From positions 1-17,678 of the forward strand of contig NZ_CALADU010000008.1 in assembly GCF_937890665.1 (NCBI RefSeq): 17,678 bases of DNA, written 5' to 3'. The DNA comes from an uncultured Subdoligranulum sp. (GTDB lineage Bacteria > Bacillota_A > Clostridia > Oscillospirales > Ruminococcaceae). Shown in pieces: positions 1-6,157 of the stretch. The first letter of the stretch is position 1, and every line of letters begins with the position of its first letter. The position numbers and the translations under genes are program-made. Below the pieces are notes generated by a model. It had not been told where the DNA came from. It saw only the letters and a program-made list of their open reading frames with translations, and searched no databases.

Positions 1-1
1 C

Positions 2-442
2 GGCTTGATCAAAGCGGTAAACACTTTTGAACCAACGAAAAACATCAAACTGGCCACCTATGCCAGTCGATGTATTGAAAATGAAATTTTGATGTATTTG
101 CGCAAGAGCTCCAACCGCCGGCAAGATGCCAGCATTGATGAGCCGCTGAATACCGACAACGATGGCAACGAACTGTTGCTGATGGATGTACTTACCAGTG
201 ACCAGCCGCAAGTGGGGGAAGAGCTGGAACGAAACGCCGAACGCGCCGCCCTGCGCCGGGCGGTAGAACGTCTGGCGCCGAGGGAGCGGCGCATTATGGA
301 GCTTCGATTTGGGCTGAACCATGAAAGCGAGCATACCCAGAAGGAAGTGGCGGACACCTTGGGGATTTCCCAAAGCTATATCTCCCGTCTGGAAAAACGT
401 ATCATCAAACGGCTGCGCCGGGAGTTGGAAGCCGTGGGTTAA
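2..442 (+). CDS. sigE: RNA polymerase sporulation sigma factor SigE, 3' part
   Basis: This is the C-terminal 146 residues of a sigma-70 family factor; the gene enters from the left edge already in frame. The first residues, [11 protein letters not shown], then [19 protein letters not shown], are the end of region 2 (2.3/2.4) as in SigE and SigK. The tail carries region 4: [15 protein letters not shown], then a helix-turn-helix [22 protein letters not shown]. SigE is the early mother-cell factor of sporulation, made as an inactive precursor and cleaved by SpoIIGA. SigK is the close alternative. The sigG gene immediately downstream reproduces the conserved sigE-sigG order, so I choose SigE. The pro-sequence and any spoIIGA lie outside the window. 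Its TAA at 440-442 overlaps the stop of the convergent gene. Confidence 0.9.
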   Translation, partial: GLIKAVNTFEPTKNIKLATYASRCIENEILMYLRKSSNRRQDASIDEPLNTDNDGNELLLMDVLTSDQPQVGEELERNAERAALRRAVERLAPRERRIMELRFGLNHESEHTQKEVADTLGISQSYISRLEKRIIKRLRRELEAVG

Positions 443-957
443 GCGGTTTCGGCGCGGGTATTGTTGACAAAGTAGTAGGCCAATCCATTCATCATGTTCA
501 TCTCCGGTTCCTCCGAGTAGATGAGATACTCAAAATCCCCGCGTGTCCAATAGACTGCCGCGCGTCGACCAGCCTTTTGGCTTTGCGTTACCGTGATTCC
601 GGCAATATCGTATTGCTCCACACTTTCAAAAGCATCGGCATAATAGTTTTCGGGAAAACGCATCTTGCCCCGCTTGGAAATAAATAGGGTCATAAAACGG
701 CCGGGCACGATACTGTAATCCAAAGCGGCAATGCTTTCTTCGATCAACCAATACCGTTGTAGAATGATTAATTCGTTGTCAGGGTAAGCAGTCAAACGAA
801 ACCCCGCCTCCTGTGCGTAATTGGGGGTAAGATATTGGGTGCGGGTTTCACGCCCGGAACTCTTAACCTCTCTGGTGAGTACCAATGTCAAGATCAACGC
901 GACGGAAACCACTGCCAACAAAATCAGCACAATCACAAACCAAATGGCTTCAACCAT
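439..957 (-). CDS. Small single-pass membrane protein of unknown function between sigE and sigG
   Basis: This encodes a 172-residue protein that I do not recognise with certainty. Residues about 4-28 are one strongly hydrophobic membrane helix ([20 protein letters not shown]), followed by a short basic stretch and a soluble domain. The last 50 residues ([29 protein letters not shown]) loosely resemble DUF4367-type domains found next to sigma factors; that is only a resemblance. The start at 957 is set by an AAAGGAGG ribosome binding site at 966-973, seven bases upstream. An in-frame ATG at 981 lies upstream of that site and is unlikely to be used. The gene runs against sigE and sigG, and its TAA is embedded in the TTAA shared with the sigE stop. 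Its place inside a sporulation sigma locus suggests, but does not prove, a sporulation role. Confidence 0.65.
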   Translation of the reverse strand: MVEAIWFVIVLILLAVVSVALILTLVLTREVKSSGRETRTQYLTPNYAQEAGFRLTAYPDNELIILQRYWLIEESIAALDYSIVPGRFMTLFISKRGKMRFPENYYADAFESVEQYDIAGITVTQSQKAGRRAAVYWTRGDFEYLIYSEEPEMNMMNGLAYYFVNNTRAETA

Positions 958-969
958 AGGGCGACCCTC

Positions 970-1007
970 CTTTGTGTTCATGCTATGTACGACACACAAA
1001 GTTTGTG
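970..1007. repeat. Overlapping inverted repeats in the 5' leader of the minus-strand membrane gene
   Basis: CTTTGTGT (970-977) is repeated inverted as ACACAAAG (994-1001) with a 16-base loop. The right copy also forms a second dyad, CACAAA-G-TTTGTG (995-1007). In the minus-strand transcript the 3' arm of the larger hairpin covers the first four bases of the AAAGGAGG ribosome binding site. It could therefore act as a translational hairpin or, as DNA, as an operator. The function is inferred only from the symmetry. Confidence 0.45.
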
Positions 1008-1026
1008 CAGAAGATTTTACCAGCGA

Positions 1027-1049
1027 GCGGCTTGTTTGCTGAAAGCCGC
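1027..1049 (+). repeat. Small hairpin in the sigG 5' region
   Basis: GCGGCTT (1027-1033) pairs with AAGCCGC (1043-1049) around a 9-base loop, about 40 bases before the sigG start and 29 bases before its ribosome binding site. No T-run follows, so it is not an intrinsic terminator. It may be a leader structure or a protein site. I could not identify a convincing sigma-F or sigma-G promoter here. Confidence 0.35.
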
Positions 1050-1090
1050 AGTGGACCATACTCCTAAAAGAAATAAAGGAGGATGGTAAA

Positions 1091-1873
1091 ATGTATGCAG
1101 GCAAGGTGGAACTGTGCGGCGTGGATACCTCCCAGCTTCCCGTGCTGAGCGAATCGGAAAAGAGCGCCCTGCTCCGTGCGGCGAGAGCCGGGGATGCCTC
1201 GGCCAGACAAAAGATGATTCAAGGAAATCTGCGTTTGGTCCTGAGTGTGGTGCAAAAATTTTCTAATCGCGGCGAAAATCTGGATGATCTGTTTCAAGTG
1301 GGGTGCATCGGTCTCATCAAGGCTATCGACCATTTTGATCCCAACTTGAATGTGCGCTTCTCGACCTATGGGGTCCCCATGATAGTGGGAGAAATCCGGA
1401 GGTTTTTGCGGGACAACAATCCGGTCCGTGTCAGTCGGTCTATTCGGGACCTTGCCTATCATTCTATGCAAGCCCGGGAGGCACTGCAAAAAGAGTGTGG
1501 CAGGGAACCGAAAATTTCGGAAATCGCGGCCCGGGTAGGTGCAGCACCGGAAAATGTGGCGATGGCATTGGAATCTGTGGTGGAACCGGCCAGCCTTTAT
1601 GAGCCTATCTATTCAGACGGAGAGGACTGCCTTACACTGGTCGATCAGCTTCATGATGCCACCGGGGAAGAAAGCTGGATCAGTGACATTATGTTTCGGG
1701 ATACGGTGAAGGCGCTTTCCGCCCGGGAAAGACGTATTATTGCCATGCGGTATCTCAATGGTAAAACGCAGATGCAGGTGGCGCGGGAAATCGGAATCAG
1801 TCAAGCACAGGTGAGCCGACTGGAGAAAGGGGCGCTACGTCACATCAAAGAGCAAATTTCTTCTAATTGTTAA
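1091..1873 (+). CDS. sigG: RNA polymerase sporulation sigma factor SigG
   Basis: This encodes 260 residues, the same length as Bacillus subtilis SigG, the late forespore-specific sigma factor. It opens with KVELCGVDTSQLPVL, close to the conserved SigG N-terminus. Region 2 follows (NLRLVLSVVQKFSNRGENLDDLFQVGCIGLIKAID, then FSTYGVPMIVGEIRRFLRD). Region 3 begins near VRVSRSIRDLAYHS. Region 4 is LSARERRIIAMRYLNGKTQMQVAREIGISQAQVSRLEK, with the near-invariant GISQAQVSRLEK helix-turn-helix. ATG 1091 is preceded by AAAGGAGG at 1076-1083. SigG normally turns on after engulfment and transcribes spore protection and germination genes. Unlike the usual arrangement, readthrough from sigE would have to cross an antisense gene, so sigG is probably expressed mainly from its own promoter. 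Confidence 0.96.
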   Translation: MYAGKVELCGVDTSQLPVLSESEKSALLRAARAGDASARQKMIQGNLRLVLSVVQKFSNRGENLDDLFQVGCIGLIKAIDHFDPNLNVRFSTYGVPMIVGEIRRFLRDNNPVRVSRSIRDLAYHSMQAREALQKECGREPKISEIAARVGAAPENVAMALESVVEPASLYEPIYSDGEDCLTLVDQLHDATGEESWISDIMFRDTVKALSARERRIIAMRYLNGKTQMQVAREIGISQAQVSRLEKGALRHIKEQISSNC

Positions 1874-1874
1874 A

Positions 1875-1912
1875 AAATCCCGGCCGGTTTTATGATCCGG
1901 TCGGGATTTGGC
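1875..1912. terminator. Bidirectional intrinsic terminator between sigG and the HAD gene
   Basis: A 13-bp stem (1875-1887 with 1897-1909, one G-T pair) closes a 9-base loop. It begins two bases after the sigG stop. On the minus strand the stem runs straight into a T-tract (A-run 1872-1877 on plus), so it is a strong terminator for the convergent HAD gene. On the plus strand the T-rich tail is weaker. Confidence 0.8.
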
Positions 1913-1927
1913 GTTTATGAAAATGAA

Positions 1928-2539
1928 TTAGCCCAGTTGTATGCCACACGCATTCAAGGCGCGCAGAAAAGACTTTGGATTTTTATATAAGATGCCGGTG
2001 ATGCCAAGGTTGTAAGCCGCTTGCGCATTGATCTTACTGTCATCTACAAAGATGGATTCGTCGTACGCCAAATTGCATTTTTGCATCAAGGTTGTATAGA
2101 TTTCCGGCTCGGGTTTGCATAGATGTACGTCGCAGGAAGCAACCCCGCCGTCAAAAAGGGCAAACCAGTCTCGCTGGCGCAGCTCATCCATAATGTCTGT
2201 TGAGATATTTGTCAGATAATACACACGGTATCCGGCGTTTTTCAGCTCTTTCATGATTTTGACCGTCGTCTTTTTGGTACGCAGCATGGAGGCCCATTCC
2301 TCGATCACGGTACGTACTTCAAATTCCCGGTTGACATGGGCAGCGTTTTCCAACATCGTGCGATTGGCGACCGCACGCGTAATAGTGCCGCGGTCCAGAT
2401 CCTGCCACTCCTGACTGCCAAAGGTTAGATCGTAGACGATCTCTTCGGCGTGTTTGTTCATAAAACGGTCCATTAAGAAGTTGCGGGGATTGAAGTCCAC
2501 CACAACGCCTCCAAAATCAAAAATCACGTTTTTATACAT
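1928..2539 (-). CDS. HAD superfamily hydrolase, subfamily IA (YihX-like phosphatase)
   Basis: This encodes 203 residues. All four HAD motifs are visible: motif I VIFDFGGVVVDF with nucleophile Asp8, motif II YYLTN with Thr110, the motif III Lys142 in CKPEPEIY, and motif IV VDDSKIN with Asp166/Asp167. The DxGG form of motif I, with Gly in place of the second Asp, is typical of the YihX/haloacid dehalogenase-like branch, which contains sugar-phosphate phosphatases as well as non-phosphatases, so the substrate is unknown. The cap domain would lie at about residues 18-90. ATG 2539 is chosen because GGAGG sits just upstream and the protein then begins directly at motif I. An extended start at 2581 lacks a ribosome binding site. 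The protein is cytosolic and apparently monocistronic. Confidence 0.88.
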   Translation of the reverse strand: MYKNVIFDFGGVVVDFNPRNFLMDRFMNKHAEEIVYDLTFGSQEWQDLDRGTITRAVANRTMLENAAHVNREFEVRTVIEEWASMLRTKKTTVKIMKELKNAGYRVYYLTNISTDIMDELRQRDWFALFDGGVASCDVHLCKPEPEIYTTLMQKCNLAYDESIFVDDSKINAQAAYNLGITGILYKNPKSFLRALNACGIQLG

Positions 2540-2565
2540 AAAAGCCTCCGGAACTTTGCTAACAT

Positions 2566-2601
2566 TTTTTCTATTATACACGGAAACTATGGAAGAAACA
2601 A
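2566..2601 (-). promoter_or_regulatory. Sigma-A-type promoter for the HAD gene
   Basis: On the minus strand TATAAT (plus 2573-2578) lies 17 bases from TTGTTT (plus 2596-2601). The -10 is perfect, while the -35 matches only TTG. It leaves a leader of about 27 bases before ATG 2539. Confidence 0.5.
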
Positions 2602-2623
2602 TTCCTTTTTCTTTGCATACAAT
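2595..2623 (+). promoter_or_regulatory. Candidate sporulation (sigma-E/K-like) promoter before the YlmC/YmxH gene
   Basis: CATACAAT (2616-2623) matches the sigma-E -10 consensus CATACAMT at all eight positions and agrees with the CATA core used by sigma-K. The region where the -35 should be reads GAAACAATT. That is poor for sigma-E (KMATATT) but contains the AC core expected for sigma-K. The site is 37 bases upstream of the GTG start of a sporulation-family gene. It is a candidate only. Confidence 0.4.
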
Positions 2624-2659
2624 GAATCGACTTCTTGCCGGAAAGGGAGTGCTTGCAAG

Positions 2660-2926
2660 GTGACCTTACATGAATTGAGTGAGAAAGATGTGATTCAAGT
2701 CAAAACCGGAGAAAATCTGGGGCGGATAGATGACCTGATTTTTGATGAAGGCAGCTCCAAGTTGCTCTCGGTCGTGTTGCGTGGGAGAGGACGTTTGTTC
2801 GGTCTGCTGGGGTACGAAGATGACCTCATTATCCCTTGGGAAGCTATAAAAAATATCGGCGCGGATGTCATTATGGTGGAGGCGGAACCACTTCCGACGC
2901 AACACAGAACAAAGCGATGTCAGTAA
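2660..2926 (+). CDS. YlmC/YmxH family sporulation protein (PRC-barrel)
   Basis: This encodes 88 residues forming one PRC-barrel-like domain. It begins TLHELSEKDVIQVKTGENLGRIDDLIFDE, the hallmark opening of the YlmC/YmxH family, with later strands SKLLSVVLRGRGRLFGLLGYEDDLIIPWEAIKNIG. The start is GTG 2660, with GGGAG at 2645-2649 upstream; the ATGs further in would remove the first strand. Members occur in spore-forming Firmicutes, usually as one or more small paralogues. Their molecular role is not established, though PRC barrels often mediate protein or RNA contacts. The sigma-E/K-like -10 upstream would fit mother-cell expression. Confidence 0.85.
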   Translation: MTLHELSEKDVIQVKTGENLGRIDDLIFDEGSSKLLSVVLRGRGRLFGLLGYEDDLIIPWEAIKNIGADVIMVEAEPLPTQHRTKRCQ

Positions 2927-2954
2927 TCTGTATATTTTCTGTAAAAGGCAAGAA

Positions 2955-2998
2955 TTGCGGGTGCATTTTTTCTTCGGTCATGCTATAATATGCCTAAA
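2955..2998 (+). promoter_or_regulatory. Extended -10 promoter for the helix-hairpin-helix gene
   Basis: TGCTATAAT (2981-2989) is a perfect extended -10 (TGnTATAAT), which can work without a good -35; none is present at 17 bases. Transcription should begin near 2996. That places the in-frame ATG at 2990 upstream of the transcript and supports the GTG at 3020 as the real start. Confidence 0.65.
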
Positions 2999-3019
2999 CA
3001 TCGGAACGGAGGCCTTGCA

Positions 3020-3424
3020 GTGCAAAAGTTGGCCCACGGCCTTGTAAAGCACCCGCTGTTATGGGCAACGGGGACTGCGCTACTCGTTATCACATGGGGT
3101 GCGTTATTCTTAATTGCGCCGATTTGGCAAATGCCCACCGACGCAGCTCCTTATCAGGTTCCGTCGCAAAGCGTTGTGGCAACACAACCGCCTAAAGAAC
3201 AGGAGGAGCCTGTTTATGTGAATACCGCCGATGCAGAAGAATTAATGCGGTTGCCGGGAATCGGACCAGCCAAAGCACAAGCCATTCTATCGTACAGGGA
3301 AACCTACGGGCCATTTTCTTCTTTGAAAGAATTGGAGAAGGTGGATGGAATCTCTTTGCGGATGGTAGAGAGCTGGGAAGGGTTGGCGTTTGTGGAAGAA
3401 GCCGGGCACACCGATACCGAATGA
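3020..3424 (+). CDS. ComEA-family helix-hairpin-helix DNA-binding membrane protein
   Basis: This encodes 134 residues. Residues about 12-35 form a membrane helix near the N-terminus (LLWATGTALLVITWGALFLIAPI), followed by a Pro/Gln/Glu-rich linker. The ComEA-type tandem helix-hairpin-helix is at about 67-112 (VNTADAEELMRLPGIGPAKAQAIL, then YGPFSSLKELEKVDGIS). ComEA binds incoming double-stranded DNA on the outer membrane face during competence. This copy lacks the SLBB domain of full-length ComEA, and no comEB/comEC gene follows, so a role in DNA uptake is uncertain. GTG 3020 has GGAGG at 3008-3012, and the promoter overlaps the earlier ATG. The ppk1 gene starts 22 bases downstream, so the two are probably co-transcribed. 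Confidence 0.85.
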   Translation: MQKLAHGLVKHPLLWATGTALLVITWGALFLIAPIWQMPTDAAPYQVPSQSVVATQPPKEQEEPVYVNTADAEELMRLPGIGPAKAQAILSYRETYGPFSSLKELEKVDGISLRMVESWEGLAFVEEAGHTDTE

Positions 3425-3446
3425 CAGGAACGGGAGGAAGAGGATT

Positions 3447-3905
3447 TTGGAAAAGCCGGAAAGCATTTTTATTAATCGTGAATTGAGCTGGCTTGATTTT
3501 GATAGCCGCGTCCTTGCGCTGGCAAAAGAAAAAAATGTGCCATTGGGAGAACGACTGAAATTTGCTGCGATCTTCGGCAGCAATATGGATGAATTCTTTA
3601 TGGTGCGTGTGGGTTCGTTGTATGACCAAACGTTGCTGAAAAACAATAAGCCTGATATTGTTACCCATATGACGGCCTCGGAACAGATTGCGGCCATTAC
3701 ACCGCGGGTCGCGGAATTGCAGGCGAAGTGCGACAAATACTTCCAGCACCTTATGGGATGGCTGGCGGATGCTGGGTACAAAAAGGTCGACTTCAATAAA
3801 CTGAGCAAACAGCAGGAACATTTTTGGAAGACCTATTTCCAACGGGAATTGCTGCCGCTGCTTAGTCCGCAGATGTGGATTCCCGCCATCCGTTCCCCTT
3901 TCTGA
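3447..3905 (+). CDS. ppk1: Polyphosphate kinase 1, N-terminal part (interrupted by frameshift)
   Basis: These 152 codons carry the PPK1 N-domain: INRELSWLDFDSRVLALA, then ERLKFAAIFGSNMDEFFMVRVGSL, the highly conserved PPK opening. PPK1 reversibly transfers the gamma-phosphate of ATP to polyphosphate. The start is TTG 3447 with GGAGG at 3433-3437. The family sequence continues to LLSPQM, encoded up to 3875, and then goes out of frame; the last nine codons are not PPK-like and end at TGA 3903. The homology resumes exactly, as DSRHPFPFLSNKD, in the -1 frame from 3875. Restoring one G in the ATGTGG at 3873-3878 would give a continuous SPQMVDSRHPFPF. This is therefore a pseudogene or a sequencing error rather than a separate short protein. 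Confidence 0.88.
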   Translation: MEKPESIFINRELSWLDFDSRVLALAKEKNVPLGERLKFAAIFGSNMDEFFMVRVGSLYDQTLLKNNKPDIVTHMTASEQIAAITPRVAELQAKCDKYFQHLMGWLADAGYKKVDFNKLSKQQEHFWKTYFQRELLPLLSPQMWIPAIRSPF

Positions 3906-5659
3906 GCAATAAAGATATTTATTATATTGCCCAACTGTACAACAAAGGGGAAAAGGGTGACGGTATTAGCTTTGGCATTGTACCGGTCAGCAACCGCTTT
4001 GAGCGGGTCCTGTTTGTCAAAGACGGGGAGACGACCTGCTTTGCCTTTATCGAGGAACTGGTAGCCCATTATGCGGCTACGATTTTCAATACCAGCACCG
4101 TACAAAAACAGTGTCTGTTCCGAGTTACTCGCAACGCAGATATTACGGTTGATGAGGGCATGATGGACCATGACATTGACTTCCGCGATGTCATGAGCGA
4201 ACTTTTGAAGAAGCGCCGCAAGCTGGCGGCGGTTCGTCTGCAGTTCTGGCCTGAAGCGCCGCAGGAAATTGCCAAATTTTTGCGGGAAAAGCTGGTTGTT
4301 CCGGCTTCTCGTTGCTACGCGCAGACTTCGCCGCTGGATACCGGCTGCTTGTTTAAGCTTGCCAGCCGAATCGCCAATGACGGTGGGCATACAGAAATGT
4401 TCTATCCCGCCGCGAAACCTATGCAGGCACCTGCCGGATATGATTTATATACCGAAGTACGCAAACACGATGTGCTGCTGGCTTACCCCTACCAGAGCAT
4501 TCGACCGTTTATCCGGATGCTGTTGCGTGCAGGTGCTGACCCCAATGTTGTGTCCATCAAGATGACCCTTTACCGTATGGCCAGCGATTCCCAGATTGTA
4601 GGAGCCCTGATCAATGCCGCCGAAAACGGAAAAGAAGTGGTTGCGATGGTGGAGCTTCGCGCACGTTTTGATGAGCAGAACAACATTGACTGGTCCAAAC
4701 AGCTGCAGGATGCTGGCTGTACAGTGCTGTACGGCTTTGACGACTACAAAGTGCATTCCAAGCTGACGTTGATTACCAGCCGTGTGGATGGCAAGTATCG
4801 TTATCTGACCCAGATCGGCACAGGAAACTATAACGAAAAAACCAGTGAATTGTACACCGACCTTTCTTTTATCACCACACGGCAGGATATTGGTGAGGAA
4901 GCCAATGCGGTGTTTAACAATATGGCTTTGCAGCGTTTGACCAGCGAAGCGGATACGATGCTTGTGGCGCCGCTGCGTTTTAAGACGGTATTGTTGGATG
5001 AGATGGACCGTCAGATCGCACTGGCTATGCAGGGCAAACCGGCGTCCATCATTCTGAAGAATAACTCTATCAATGACCCTCAAATTATCGCTAAAATTAG
5101 CGAAGCTAGCTGCGCCGGCGTCCGGGTGGATATGATTGTCCGTGGCATTTGCTGCGTGCGTGCCGGTGTGCCGGGACGTACAGAAAATGTTCATATCCGC
5201 AGTTTGGTGGGACGCTATCTGGAGCATTCCCGGATCTACTGTTTCGGCAGCGGAGAAAACATGCATATCTACATTGCCTCCGGTGACTTCCTGACACGTA
5301 ACACGGAACGGCGTGTGGAGGTAGGCGTTCGGGTAGATGATCCGGCTATTGCCAAAAAGTTGCGTGGCATTTTGGACTTGCAGCTACGCGACACCGTCAA
5401 TGCCCGGGAAATGCAGCCCGACGGGACCTATACCAAAGTGAAACCTGCTGAAGGACAGCCCCCGGTGGATAGTCAAATGGCTATGTTCGGCTATTTCAAA
5501 GACGGTTTTGTGATGGAAGCGGAAAAGCCCAAGCCGGCAGCTCCCGCAAAAGCGATTGCAAAAAAAGCAGTGGCGAAACCGGTGGCACGGCAGGCGTCTT
5601 CGTTGCGTCCGTCCCGATCGGGGCTGTGGCAGAACCTATTCGGCCGCGGCAAAAAATAA
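3875..5659 (+). CDS. ppk1: Polyphosphate kinase 1, remainder (catalytic part after the frameshift)
   Basis: This is the remaining 594 residues of PPK1, starting at DSRHPFPFLSNKD. The active site is intact: the phosphohistidine motif DDYKVHSKL (His294 of this part) and the second conserved histidine in YLEHSRIYCFGSG (His451), plus the ligand-contacting RFDEQNN and GTGNYNEKT. Together the two pieces give about 737 residues. That is somewhat longer than a typical PPK1 of about 690-720, because of a Lys/Ala/Pro-rich tail from about residue 550 (EKPKPAAPAKAIAKKAVAK). GTG 3875 has no ribosome binding site, so this part would not be made well alone. If the frameshift is real, the cell lacks this enzyme. 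The next gene starts 11 bases downstream and probably shares the transcript. Confidence 0.9.
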   Translation: MDSRHPFPFLSNKDIYYIAQLYNKGEKGDGISFGIVPVSNRFERVLFVKDGETTCFAFIEELVAHYAATIFNTSTVQKQCLFRVTRNADITVDEGMMDHDIDFRDVMSELLKKRRKLAAVRLQFWPEAPQEIAKFLREKLVVPASRCYAQTSPLDTGCLFKLASRIANDGGHTEMFYPAAKPMQAPAGYDLYTEVRKHDVLLAYPYQSIRPFIRMLLRAGADPNVVSIKMTLYRMASDSQIVGALINAAENGKEVVAMVELRARFDEQNNIDWSKQLQDAGCTVLYGFDDYKVHSKLTLITSRVDGKYRYLTQIGTGNYNEKTSELYTDLSFITTRQDIGEEANAVFNNMALQRLTSEADTMLVAPLRFKTVLLDEMDRQIALAMQGKPASIILKNNSINDPQIIAKISEASCAGVRVDMIVRGICCVRAGVPGRTENVHIRSLVGRYLEHSRIYCFGSGENMHIYIASGDFLTRNTERRVEVGVRVDDPAIAKKLRGILDLQLRDTVNAREMQPDGTYTKVKPAEGQPPVDSQMAMFGYFKDGFVMEAEKPKPAAPAKAIAKKAVAKPVARQASSLRPSRSGLWQNLFGRGKK

Positions 5660-5670
5660 AGGAGTCTCGT

Positions 5671-6051
5671 ATGAAAACCTGTGTTGTCACCGCGAATTAT
5701 GGTTGTGATCCTCACAAGATCTGGCTATACTTGACCAAACCGACCCTCAACGGCTGGCGCAAAGATGTGCAAAGCTATGAAGAAAGCGGCGATGGTATGG
5801 ACGTGATGGAATACAATGTGGACGGGAGCAAAACCGAATTGCATTTCACCCGCAAAGAAAAGCCGCGGTGTTTGAGCTGCAACTTCCAAAAAGGAAAAGT
5901 TAGTGGCACCTTTACCGCCATCTTATTGGGCGGGGGAGACTCTACGAGTTTGGAGTGTACGATGGAAGTGCAGGGGCTTGGACTTTTTGCTAAACCCCAA
6001 AAATTGCTGGAAGAACGTCTCCAGATGTTACACGCCACGCTGGGTGTGTGA
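5671..6051 (+). CDS. Conserved small protein, SRPBCC/START-like
   Basis: This encodes 126 residues with no signal peptide or membrane segment. The pattern (VVTANYGCDPHKIWLYLTKPTLNGWRKDV at the start, alternating beta strands in the middle, a C-terminal helix PQKLLEERLQMLHATLG) fits a helix-grip START/SRPBCC fold, as in polyketide cyclase-like proteins. In these, a domain opens with a beta strand and a helix containing a Trp (W18) and closes with a long helix. I infer this from the layout, not from a signature motif; the ligand is unknown. ATG 5671 has AAAGGAG at 5657-5663. It follows ppk1 closely and precedes a strong terminator, so it ends the comEA-like/ppk1 transcript. Confidence 0.65.
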   Translation: MKTCVVTANYGCDPHKIWLYLTKPTLNGWRKDVQSYEESGDGMDVMEYNVDGSKTELHFTRKEKPRCLSCNFQKGKVSGTFTAILLGGGDSTSLECTMEVQGLGLFAKPQKLLEERLQMLHATLGV

Positions 6052-6077
6052 AAACACTACGGAGTAGATTGAAAAGA

Positions 6078-6117
6078 ATCCGCGCTGACGAATCATTCGT
6101 CAGCGCGGATATTTTTT
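6078..6117 (+). terminator. Strong intrinsic terminator
   Basis: A perfect 16-base inverted repeat (6078-6093 with 6095-6110, GC-rich core GCGCTGACGAAT) is followed by TATTTTTT. It closes the ppk1 transcript 26 bases after the last stop codon. Confidence 0.93.
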
Positions 6118-6135
6118 GCCTCTGTACCGTATATA
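6107..6135 (+). promoter_or_regulatory. Weak candidate sigma-E-like promoter before the M23 gene
   Basis: GGATATT (6107-6113) matches six of seven positions of the sigma-E -35 KMATATT. Fourteen bases on, CGTATATA (6128-6135) is a poor match (four of eight) to CATACAMT. It overlaps the preceding terminator. It is worth listing only because spoIVFAB is sigma-E dependent in Bacillus. Confidence 0.25.
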
Positions 6136-6157
6136 TCCTAAAAGGAGGTGGTTTTCG

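Noticed and set aside
1056..1063. CATACTCC before sigG as a sigma-E/G -10 element.
   Set aside because: No matching -35 is present at the right distance and the match covers only CATAC, so it is not enough for a claim.
957..1104. Longer start for the antisense membrane protein, adding about 49 residues.
   Set aside because: The added segment has no ribosome binding site, covers the dyad region and overlaps the sigG start, while AAAGGAGG sits correctly before ATG 957.
2990..3022. ATG 2990 as the start of the helix-hairpin-helix protein.
   Set aside because: It directly follows the TATAAT -10 box and would be upstream of the transcript; GTG 3020 has a GGAGG seven bases away.
3896..3905. C CCT TTC heptamer directly before TGA in the short ppk1 frame, which has the form of a -1 slippery site.
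   Set aside because: A shift there would replace the conserved DSRHPFP with unrelated residues, whereas the homology moves frame near 3875. It is not one of the efficient slippery sequences, and codons for PFPFL give it by chance.
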